Of a stretch of 6,499 bases of DNA, positions 1 to 6,072 are shown piece after piece. Origin of the DNA: Bacillota bacterium (lineage in GTDB: Bacteria; Bacillota_I; Bacilli_A; Erysipelotrichales; Erysipelotrichaceae); the NCBI GenBank assembly GCA_023388535.1, contig JAEWFZ010000021.1:1-6499 (forward strand), read 5' to 3'. Under the pieces are notes generated by a model. It was not told where the DNA came from. It saw only the letters and a list, made by a program, of their open reading frames with translations, and searched no databases. The position numbers were made by a program, and so were the translations under genes. Position 1 is the stretch's first letter, and every line of letters begins with the position of its first letter.

Positions 1-60
1 GTGTTTAAGAACGATTGAATTAACTGTTATTTTTATTGTTAACGCCGTTTTGTGCTTCTG

Positions 61-94
61 AAAATGAAATAAGTCTGCTAAATTAACAGACTTA
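61..94 (-). terminator. Probable rho-independent terminator of the surface-protein gene
   Basis: On the minus strand an 8-bp perfect stem is formed by TAAGTCTG and CAGACTTA (positions 87-94 and 70-77) around a 9-nt loop. It is followed by ATTTCATTTT, a T-rich but interrupted tail. It lies 17 nt past the TAG stop of the surface-protein gene and in the correct orientation. The stem has only three G-C pairs, so termination may be partial. The plus strand has no T-run after the stem, so it does not look bidirectional. Confidence 0.6.
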
Positions 95-111
95 TCGGGA
101 AACGGAATTAA

Positions 112-1611
112 CTATGAGAATTCACAATTTGGTAACTCTTTAACTGGAGTTTCTACCGGAGTCTCAACTGGAGTAGGAGTTTCTACTGGAGGCTCTTCCG
201 GAGTAGGAGTTTCTTCTGGTTTAGGAGGCTCTTCTGGTTTAGGAGGCTCTTCCGGTTTAGGAGTTTCTACTGGTGGTTCGTATTTATTATTAAATACAAG
301 ATTAGCATCTACCTCTTGATCATCGAGATAGTATTTTGCGGTTACTTCTTTTACACCCTCGTTGTCACTCACGGTAACTTCAATACTATAAATTCGTTCG
401 TCGTAAGTAATATTTTTCTCATTCTCATACACTTCGTGTATGAAATAAGTATATTTCCCAGCTTCACTAAATTTAATGGGCGAGAAAGTAACTTTACCAT
501 CAGCCGTATTATGTGCTGCTTCTATAAGGTTATTATCTGCATGTTCGAGGAGGAATGTAAACTCACGAGCTGTTAAATCGCGACCCTCTAAGACCTTTTT
601 AGCGGTGAAAGTGATTTCATCGGATTTTTCGCCGCCGCCAGAACCACTGCCCCATTCAATACGGTGTCTCGATTGTAACACTTCATCTTGGTTTTGAGCA
701 TCCTCTTTTTTCACGGTATTATAAACCATTTCTGGTTGAACTCCATCATCTACCTTGGTTCTATAACGGATATATACCATTTTATCGGTAGCACCGACAT
801 TTACGGTAAAGCTCTTTAAATCATCACTAACGGTGATCTTGTCTTGTGGAACAGTCCCAACTGGGGTAGTGTTGTGATTGGGATCATCATGTAAAGTAAC
901 ACGAATACCGGACTCTAGCTCAAAGCTTCCCTTAACTAAAGTTAAGTCCTCTCCAAGCTTATCTTCAACCACTAATTCAGTTAATGATTCCATCTTAGCG
1001 TTAACCCGTATGCCCCAATTAACAATTCTAGGATCGTTTTGATCTCCCCAAACAAATTTTGTAAGCCTTTCGTTTTCTCCAATAACTTCACCTTTAACCA
1101 AAGTAATATTATAGCTGGATTTACCAAACGTAAAAGTAACTTCGTTCTCACCATCTTCCAGCTTGTCTTTTGCGAACTGGATACCAAATTGAAAATTAAT
1201 GAACTTATTCTCTGGATGCTTAGATAAATAATCGTTGAAAGTTATTGTTACGGTTTTAGCATCAATATCCGTCACTAACTCTGCGACCTCACCGCCATCA
1301 TTGGGAGCCTTGATATGAAAGTTGTGATTTGACGATAATAATAACTCATCTGGTACCCGCATCGTAATGGTATCCCCATCATTAATCGTCAAATCATCCG
1401 GGAATTTGAGTTCAAACTTTGCGGTCATTAGTAGATCTGCGTTAACTTTAGCCCCATCTACAATAATGTATCCCGCATCAGTAGAATGGTGTATAACCTG
1501 ATTTTCTGTGTAGTTGTTAATTTCTTCAGCTTCAACCTTGGATACTAAACCGGAAAACGGTAGTAAAAACAACACTAGAGCTGCTATCAACATTTTGAGA
1601 TATTTGCGCAT
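112..1611 (-). CDS. Secreted adhesin-like surface protein (collagen-binding-like plus Spy0128/FctA-like domains), without an intact LPxTG anchor
   Basis: This is a probable secreted, wall-spanning adhesin of 499 residues from the ATG at 1611. A GTG at 1623 would add four residues (MIRT). I prefer the ATG because MRKYLK plus a hydrophobic core makes a standard signal peptide, with likely cleavage after VEA (about residue 28), and GTGAT lies 7 nt upstream as a partial Shine-Dalgarno site. Residues about 40-175 are beta-rich and resemble an Ig-like adhesin N-terminal domain. Residues about 178-318 resemble the collagen-binding (CnaA/N2) fold, with candidate isopeptide residues K185, D217 and N298. 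A GSGSGGG linker (321-327) leads to an FctA/Spy0128-like domain (about 331-443) with candidate K338/K339, E393 and N442 in the FxNxY motif. Residues about 445-490 are PKPEEP/VETP repeats. The protein ends ELPNCEFS, with no LPxTG, membrane helix or basic tail, so sortase anchoring seems impossible as read. It has its own promoter and terminator. Domain names are from pattern recognition; the ligand is unknown. Confidence 0.85.
   Translation of the reverse strand: MRKYLKMLIAALVLFLLPFSGLVSKVEAEEINNYTENQVIHHSTDAGYIIVDGAKVNADLLMTAKFELKFPDDLTINDGDTITMRVPDELLLSSNHNFHIKAPNDGGEVAELVTDIDAKTVTITFNDYLSKHPENKFINFQFGIQFAKDKLEDGENEVTFTFGKSSYNITLVKGEVIGENERLTKFVWGDQNDPRIVNWGIRVNAKMESLTELVVEDKLGEDLTLVKGSFELESGIRVTLHDDPNHNTTPVGTVPQDKITVSDDLKSFTVNVGATDKMVYIRYRTKVDDGVQPEMVYNTVKKEDAQNQDEVLQSRHRIEWGSGSGGGEKSDEITFTAKKVLEGRDLTAREFTFLLEHADNNLIEAAHNTADGKVTFSPIKFSEAGKYTYFIHEVYENEKNITYDERIYSIEVTVSDNEGVKEVTAKYYLDDQEVDANLVFNNKYEPPVETPKPEEPPKPEEPPKPEETPTPEEPPVETPTPVETPVETPVKELPNCEFS
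124..275 (-). repeat. Proline-rich wall-spanning coding repeat with 18-bp units
   Basis: The gene's 3' part is built from short in-frame repeats. Three near-identical 18-bp units sit at 219-236, 237-254 and 255-272, each beginning GGTTTAGGAG on the plus strand. They encode PKPEEP/PKPEET-type hexapeptides. Degenerate copies encoding TPTPEEPPVE and TPVETPVE follow towards the C-terminus. Proline- and glutamate-rich stretches of this kind usually carry surface proteins through the peptidoglycan. The near-identity of adjacent units makes copy-number change by slippage or recombination likely. Confidence 0.8.
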
Positions 1612-1649
1612 AGTACGAATCACTCACTTTCTATTATATATTTGCTATT

Positions 1650-1678
1650 GTTATAACATAAATTTATATTAGTGAAAA
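1650..1678 (-). promoter_or_regulatory. Probable sigma-A promoter of the surface-protein gene
   Basis: On the minus strand TTTTCA (1678-1673) and TATAAC (1655-1650) are separated by 17 nt, and a TG one base before the -10 makes it an extended -10 (TGTTATAAC). The predicted start near 1643 gives a leader of about 32 nt before the ATG. A second TATAAT lies at 1638-1633 but has only a poor -35 partner (TTATGT). The site lies just after the ysxC terminator, so the surface gene is its own transcription unit. Confidence 0.5.
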
Positions 1679-1688
1679 ATTAATCAGT

Positions 1689-1714
1689 AAAAAAGAGAGT
1701 TTTCAAAACTCTCT
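1689..1714 (-). terminator. Rho-independent terminator of the tig-lon-ysxC operon
   Basis: AGAGAG (1694-1699) and CTCTCT (1709-1714) form a 6-bp stem that can extend through TTTT/AAAA around a single central base. On the minus strand it is followed at once by six T residues (1694-1689). The 5' arm overlaps the ysxC stop codon (1715-1713), so operon end and terminator are fused. On the plus strand the tail is only TATTTTA, so any opposite-direction activity would be weak. Confidence 0.85.
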
Positions 1715-2306
1715 ATTTTACAAATTTATCTTGTAGCAACCACTGTTCAATAACCTCAGCTATCGACAATACCATCGACATATCTTGATTGGTGAATGGA
1801 TAAGCCACAATATTAGTATCTTTTTTTATCTGACGAATTAAATTAATCCGTTGATTATTGGATATTTTATCTACCTTGGTTAAGATAACAGCAATCGCTA
1901 GTTTATGATACTTACCCAATTCAATCATTTCGAGATCGTCTTTTGATAACCCACGACGACTGTCCGCTAAGACCAACATCGCTTTAAGTTGAGTTCTTTC
2001 AGAGAAATACGCTTCCATCAGATAACCATAAGCGATTTGTTCTTCTTTGGTCCGATTCGCAAATCCATAGCCCGGAACGTCCACCAACATCAATTCATCA
2101 TTGATTTGATAGAAGTTGGCCATCCTGGTTTTACCCGGTGTCTGACCAACGTAAGCCAGTCGTTTGCGTCGGGTCAAAGCGTTAATTAAGGTCGATTTAC
2201 CAACATTGGATTTACCAACTAAAACTATCTCAAAAAGATCACTATCAGGAAATCCGGAAGCATCCGGAGAAGACGTTAATAATCGGGCTTGATGAGCGAC
2301 CAACAT
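1713..2306 (-). CDS. engB: Ribosome-biogenesis GTP-binding protein YsxC/EngB
   Basis: This is a TrmE-Era-EngA-EngB-Septin family GTPase (also called YsxC or YihA), cytosolic and known for its role in late assembly of the large ribosomal subunit. The 197 residues match the usual length of about 195-200. Visible GTPase motifs are G1 GKSNVGKST (31-39), a G2 threonine in GQTPGKTR (about 54-61), G3 DVPGYG (76-81) and G4 TKVDK (143-147). The G5 region around YPFTNQ (169-174) is less typical. The family usually has GRSNVGKSS at G1, so K32 and T39 are mild substitutions. The ATG starts one base after the lon stop (TAAGATG) with only a weak GGTG upstream, which suggests translational coupling to lon. 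The lon-ysxC order is conserved in Bacillus relatives. The stop codon lies inside the operon terminator. Confidence 0.96.
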   Translation of the reverse strand: MLVAHQARLLTSSPDASGFPDSDLFEIVLVGKSNVGKSTLINALTRRKRLAYVGQTPGKTRMANFYQINDELMLVDVPGYGFANRTKEEQIAYGYLMEAYFSERTQLKAMLVLADSRRGLSKDDLEMIELGKYHKLAIAVILTKVDKISNNQRINLIRQIKKDTNIVAYPFTNQDMSMVLSIAEVIEQWLLQDKFVK

Positions 2307-2307
2307 C

Positions 2308-4626
2308 TTACTTCACCAAAGCAGCATCTAGGACTTGAGAAATATTCTCAACTGGAATGAATTTAATATCCTTCTTCACCGTTTCCGGTAATTCATCCAT
2401 ATCTTTTTCATTTTTCTTAGGAATGACAATGGTATTAATACCAACTCTATGTGCGGCTAATGATTTCTCCTTCAAGCCACCAATTGGTAAGACATTACCA
2501 CGTAAGGTAACCTCGCCCGTCATTGCCACATTACTGAAAACTTTACGTTCAGTTAAAGCGGAAATTAAAGCGGTAGTCAGCGTGATACCAGCGGATGGAC
2601 CATCCTTCGGTACTGCCCCTTCTGGTACGTGGACATGAATATCATGAGATTCAAAGAACTTCGGTTCAATACCAAACTTCTTGGCATTCGCTTTAATATA
2701 GCCTATCGAAATCTCGGCTGATTCTTTCATTACATTCCCTAATTGACCGGTAAGAATAAGTTTACCCTTACCTTCAAATAAAGTAACCTCGATAGGAAGA
2801 ATATCGCCACCAAAGCTAGTATAAGCTAAACCAGTGACTACTCCGACTTGGTTTTCAACTTCCTTGACACCATAATCAAAGATTTCTTTACCAAGCATCT
2901 CGGTGACCCGTTTCATCGTAATCGTTACCGATTTTTGTTCTTCCGTTAAAAGAATTAGTACTGATTTACGACAGAGCGAAGCAATCGTCCGTTCTAGTTG
3001 TCGAACACCAGCCTCACGGGTGTAGTGACGGATTAAATAACGCAATACTTTATCCGAAATTCTAAATTGAGACATTTCTAAACCGTTCGTTGTAACTTGT
3101 TTTGGAATCAAGTGTTTACGGGCGATTTGAAGTTTTTCTTCTTCCGTATACGAACTCAATTGAATGATTTCCAAGCGGTCACGTAGTGGTGCTGGAATAT
3201 CTTCTAGGTAGTTTGCGGTAGCAATAAACATAACCTTACTCAAATCGTAGGGTTCTTCCAAATAGTGGTCCGAGAACATTGAGTTTTGTTCAGGGTCCAA
3301 GACTTCCAACATCGCTGATGATGGATCGCCTTTGTAATCGGAAGCCATTTTATCCAATTCATCCAAGAGGAAGACTGGATTAACTACTTGAGCCCGTTTC
3401 ATTCCTTGAATAATACGTCCCGGCATCGAACCTAAATAAGTGCGGCGGTGACCACGGATTTCCGCTTCGTCACGAACGCCCCCTAGAGAAGCTTTAACAA
3501 ATTCACGATTTAAAGCGTTAGCAATACTCTTACCTAGAGAAGTTTTACCAACTCCTGGAGGCCCAACTAAACAAAGAATTGGTGCCTTTAACGAATTAGT
3601 AATCGTCTTGACCGCTAGGTATTCCATAATTCTATCTTTAACTTTAGTTAATCCATAGTGGTCATCATCCAAGACTTTACGAACCGCTTTTAGATCTTCT
3701 TGATCTTGGGTTTCTTGCCACCAAGGCGTATTAAGTAACCAGTCTAAGTAATTACGGATAACGCCAGATTCTCCGGCTGCTTGTGGTAGATTTTCATAGC
3801 GTTTCAATTCTTCCAAAGCCTTGTTTTTGATGTTTTCTGGGTACGGATTATTTTCAATCTGAGCCCGTAAATCATCGACATCGTCACCGGTAGAACTTAC
3901 ATCGCCAAGCTCTTCACGAATAGCTCTTAGCTTTTCGCGTAAATAATACTCACGTTGAGAATCTTCTACGCGTTCTTTGACTTTATCGTTAATAATATTT
4001 TCTATATTAGAAAGTTGGCGCTCGTTATTGAGGTCTTCCAAAATCATCATCAAACGTTCGTTGACATCCAATTCTTCGAGAAGCGCCTGTTTACGGTGAA
4101 ACGCAATTGGGAAAAATTGCCCGAATTGGTCACTTAGTTGGGCCGCATTGACGCCTTTCATCAATTGGGTGATGATTTCGCTCGGGAAGTTTACATTGTG
4201 AGCCGCTAAAGCTTCCAACTCCCGGGAGATTTTGCGCATTAAAGCTAGTTCTTCCATCGCATCTTGTCGAACATCATCCAAAGGTAGAACCTTAGCAAAC
4301 AACATTCTCGAATCTTCCGTTAAATGAAGAACTTTAGCTCGTTGTAAGCCACCAAACGTGACTCTTAAAAAACCATCTTTACTTTTAACTCTACGTAAAG
4401 TTGCGATAGTACCGACCGTATATAAATCCTCTTCGTGCGGGTCATCGACCATGATGTCACGTTGCGAAATCACTAAAACTTGATTGTTAAAATAGTTTTG
4501 TGATTCTTCAATCGCATTCATCGATTTTTCGCGACCAACCTCGATAAGGATATCTTGTTGTGGGAAGATCACAACGCCCCGAGTTGCTATAACTGGGAGG
4601 TTTAATTCTTGATTTACTTTAGACAC
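2308..4626 (-). CDS. lon: ATP-dependent Lon protease (LonA type)
   Basis: Lon is a cytosolic AAA+ serine protease that unfolds and degrades misfolded and regulatory proteins. Numbering here is from the upstream ATG (774 residues). The N-terminal substrate-recognition domain spans about 11-205, starting LPVIATRGVVIFP, and is followed by a coiled-coil region to about 300. The ATPase has Walker A GPPGVGKTS (357-365), Walker B FLLDELDK (421-428), a sensor-1 Asn (474), an arginine-finger region RDRLE (484-488) and a sensor-2 Arg in GVRQLE (544). The protease domain has catalytic Ser680 in PKDGPSAG and Lys723 in GGLKEK; this 43-residue spacing matches E. coli S679/K722. I place the start at GTG 4626 (772 residues), because AGGAGG (4639-4634) is 7 nt from it but only 1 nt from the ATG at 4632. 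It follows tig closely and shares its CIRCE-controlled promoter. Confidence 0.97.
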   Translation of the reverse strand: MSKVNQELNLPVIATRGVVIFPQQDILIEVGREKSMNAIEESQNYFNNQVLVISQRDIMVDDPHEEDLYTVGTIATLRRVKSKDGFLRVTFGGLQRAKVLHLTEDSRMLFAKVLPLDDVRQDAMEELALMRKISRELEALAAHNVNFPSEIITQLMKGVNAAQLSDQFGQFFPIAFHRKQALLEELDVNERLMMILEDLNNERQLSNIENIINDKVKERVEDSQREYYLREKLRAIREELGDVSSTGDDVDDLRAQIENNPYPENIKNKALEELKRYENLPQAAGESGVIRNYLDWLLNTPWWQETQDQEDLKAVRKVLDDDHYGLTKVKDRIMEYLAVKTITNSLKAPILCLVGPPGVGKTSLGKSIANALNREFVKASLGGVRDEAEIRGHRRTYLGSMPGRIIQGMKRAQVVNPVFLLDELDKMASDYKGDPSSAMLEVLDPEQNSMFSDHYLEEPYDLSKVMFIATANYLEDIPAPLRDRLEIIQLSSYTEEEKLQIARKHLIPKQVTTNGLEMSQFRISDKVLRYLIRHYTREAGVRQLERTIASLCRKSVLILLTEEQKSVTITMKRVTEMLGKEIFDYGVKEVENQVGVVTGLAYTSFGGDILPIEVTLFEGKGKLILTGQLGNVMKESAEISIGYIKANAKKFGIEPKFFESHDIHVHVPEGAVPKDGPSAGITLTTALISALTERKVFSNVAMTGEVTLRGNVLPIGGLKEKSLAAHRVGINTIVIPKKNEKDMDELPETVKKDIKFIPVENISQVLDAALVK

Positions 4627-4633
4627 GCGCATT

Positions 4634-4639
4634 CCTCCT
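4634..4639 (-). promoter_or_regulatory. lon ribosome-binding site that decides the start codon
   Basis: The minus strand reads GAGGAGGAATGCGCGTG. The AGGAGG core is 1 nt from the ATG at 4632, which is too close for normal initiation, and 7 nt from the in-frame GTG at 4626, which is near ideal. The GTG is therefore the more likely start. Both starts give the same protein apart from two N-terminal residues. Confidence 0.7.
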
Positions 4640-4655
4640 CACATTATCTAAATAG

Positions 4656-5939
4656 TTAATGATCGTGATCGTGTTCTACTAAAATATCATACGCTTTCTT
4701 TAAGCGAACGTCGTAGCCGATCTGATCCGCTGTAGCTAATTGCTTCACTTGTTCCAATTCCATTTGGTAAGTATCCGCAATTACTTGGTATTCTTTTTCG
4801 ATTTCTTCTTCGCTCGCTTCAAGCGCTTGATCATCAGCGACCGCTTCTAGGACTAAGCGAGTTTGGATACGTTTAATCGCATCCGGTTTAATTTGTGCGA
4901 GCACGTCTTCATCGGTTTGGTTAAGGATTTGCTTATAGAGGTCATAGGTTAAACCTTGTTGACTTAAGCGTTGTTGGAACTCTTGGTGCATTTGTTGAGT
5001 TTCATCTTCAATCATGGCTTCTGGTAGTTCCATCTTTGTGGCTTCTACAAGTTTTTCCATGAGTTTGCTTTCAGCTTCTTGGTGCGCTTGCGCATCTTTT
5101 TCTTTCATCAGTTTATCTTTGAGCGAAGCTTTAAGATCCTCTAAAGTTTCAACACCTTCTTCATTGACCAGCTTAGCGAAATCATCGTCTAGTTCTGGAT
5201 AGACTTTATTCTTTATTTCATGAACGGTAACTTTAAAGACCACATCAGCACCAGCCAGTTCAGTTGCTTGATACTCTTCTGGGAAAGTTAAATTTAAGTC
5301 TTTGCTTTCGCCTGAACTTAAACCAACAAGACCATCTTCAAATCCTGGAATAAAGGAGTTAGATCCAATTTCAAGTTCAGCATTCTCAGCTTTTCCACCT
5401 TCAAACGCTTCACCATCTTTAAATCCTTCATAGTCTAAGATGACAGTATCCCCTTCTTCAACTTGGCCTTCTTCTTTTATCTCCCATTCCGCATAATCTT
5501 TTTGTAAATGTTCGAGTTGATGTGCGATTTCTTCCTCGTCGACTTCGACAGGTTCAACCTCTAATTTATATGATTTATAGTCTTCTGGTAACGTCACTTC
5601 CGGTTTAACCGTTACATCAAATAATAAAACCACTTCCTCCAAAGTTAGCGATTTCAAATCCAAGCGTGGTTGTGCCACAGGAACAAAGTTATGTTCCTCT
5701 AAGCCATGAACATACGCTTCCTGAATAACCATATCGACCGCTTCTAAGAGAATGCTTTGATCACTTAGTTGCTTACGAGCCATCGCTACCGGCGCATGAC
5801 CTTTTCTAAAACCAGAGACTTCAACGTCTTTTACTAATTTACTGACAGCTTTATCCTGGGCTGCCTGCCATTTTTCACCCTCGACGGTGACGGTCAATAG
5901 ACCGGTTGAATTTTCTTTTAATTCCCAAGTTGATTTCAT
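4656..5939 (-). CDS. tig: Trigger factor, ribosome-associated chaperone and prolyl isomerase
   Basis: Trigger factor binds near the ribosome exit tunnel and shields nascent chains; its middle domain is an FKBP-type prolyl isomerase. The 427 residues match the family length. The N-terminal ribosome-docking signature GFRKGHAP is at 43-50. The FKBP domain spans about 155-245 (GDTVILDYEG, then IPGFEDGLVG). The helical C-terminal chaperone arms run from about 250 to 420 (PELDDDFAKLV onward). The protein ends in an unusual EHDHDH tail. The start ATG is preceded by GAGGAGG (5950-5944), 4 nt upstream. It is the first gene of a tig-lon-engB operon, with a promoter overlapped by a CIRCE element, so heat or unfolded-protein control through HrcA is likely. 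No clpX follows it, unlike in B. subtilis. Confidence 0.97.
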   Translation of the reverse strand: MKSTWELKENSTGLLTVTVEGEKWQAAQDKAVSKLVKDVEVSGFRKGHAPVAMARKQLSDQSILLEAVDMVIQEAYVHGLEEHNFVPVAQPRLDLKSLTLEEVVLLFDVTVKPEVTLPEDYKSYKLEVEPVEVDEEEIAHQLEHLQKDYAEWEIKEEGQVEEGDTVILDYEGFKDGEAFEGGKAENAELEIGSNSFIPGFEDGLVGLSSGESKDLNLTFPEEYQATELAGADVVFKVTVHEIKNKVYPELDDDFAKLVNEEGVETLEDLKASLKDKLMKEKDAQAHQEAESKLMEKLVEATKMELPEAMIEDETQQMHQEFQQRLSQQGLTYDLYKQILNQTDEDVLAQIKPDAIKRIQTRLVLEAVADDQALEASEEEIEKEYQVIADTYQMELEQVKQLATADQIGYDVRLKKAYDILVEHDHDH

Positions 5940-5963
5940 AGTTCCTCCTCATCCTAGACTACG

Positions 5964-5991
5964 ATTATAACATATATATTAGCACTGTCAA
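5964..5991 (-). promoter_or_regulatory. Sigma-A promoter of the tig-lon-engB operon
   Basis: On the minus strand there is a perfect -35 TTGACA (5991-5986), a 16-nt spacer and a perfect -10 TATAAT (5969-5964) with an extended TG element (TGTTATAAT). The predicted start at about 5955-5960 leaves a leader of only about 16-21 nt, largely the ribosome-binding site. This should be a very strong promoter when not repressed. The -35 hexamer lies inside the CIRCE operator. Confidence 0.92.
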
Positions 5992-6005
5992 CTATTGAGT
6001 GCTAA
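5979..6005. promoter_or_regulatory. CIRCE operator (HrcA binding site) over the tig promoter
   Basis: On the plus strand TTAGCACTG (5979-5987), nine bases, then GAGTGCTAA (5997-6005). The CIRCE consensus is TTAGCACTC-N9-GAGTGCTAA, so 17 of 18 arm positions match and the spacing is exact. It covers the -35 element and the DNA just upstream, so HrcA bound here should block RNA polymerase. HrcA is known to repress groESL and dnaK operons in Bacillota. Control of tig and lon is inferred from position. The only mismatch falls on a base that is part of the TTGACA hexamer. Confidence 0.9.
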
Positions 6006-6014
6006 TTGCCTAAT

Positions 6015-6023
6015 TTAGCAATC
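6015..6023. promoter_or_regulatory. Possible third HrcA half-site
   Basis: TTAGCAATC matches the CIRCE arm TTAGCACTC at 8 of 9 positions. It sits exactly nine bases beyond the end of the upstream CIRCE arm, continuing the 18-bp spacing. It also forms part of a local imperfect palindrome (GCTAaTTGC ... GCAAtcTAGC, 6001-6027), which could explain the similarity without HrcA. AT-rich chance matches are possible. Confidence 0.3.
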
Positions 6024-6025
6024 TA

Positions 6026-6072
6026 GCTTGATTAATAATACCCCTTTTTAAGACGAATTACTATCATCAAGC
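6026..6072. repeat. Imperfect inverted repeat upstream of the tig promoter
   Basis: GCTTGAT (6026-6032) and ATCAAGC (6066-6072) are perfect inverted copies 33 nt apart. The match continues imperfectly inwards (TAATAAT against ATTACTA) and outwards (TA against TA with one extra base). Transcribed, it would fold into a long, bulged hairpin. There is no T-run of terminator type right after it on either strand. It could be the edge of a degraded small mobile element or a chance structure. Confidence 0.35.

Noticed and set aside
1..60. Gene or structured element at the left edge
   Set aside because: Only a weak TTAAC/GTTAA inverted pair and no open frame with initiation signals; too little sequence to judge.
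316..697. Two plus-strand open frames antisense to the surface-protein gene
   Set aside because: They fall opposite the FctA-like domain, lack start signals, and have compositions explained by the minus-strand coding sequence.
981..1227. Short frames on both strands inside the surface-protein gene
   Set aside because: They are out-of-frame shadows of the collagen-binding-like domain, with no initiation signals.
1633..1661. Second promoter for the surface gene using TATAAT at 1638-1633
   Set aside because: Its -35 partner at 17-nt spacing is TTATGT, a poor match; the upstream TTTTCA / TGTTATAAC pair is better.
2357..2638. Plus-strand open frame of 93 codons inside lon
   Set aside because: It lies antisense to the highly conserved Lon protease domain, has no ribosome-binding site or recognisable motif, and is a mirror of the real coding frame.
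5014..5202. Serine-rich plus-strand frame inside tig
   Set aside because: Its serine-rich make-up is what antisense reading of Glu/Lys-rich helical coding DNA gives; no ribosome-binding site.
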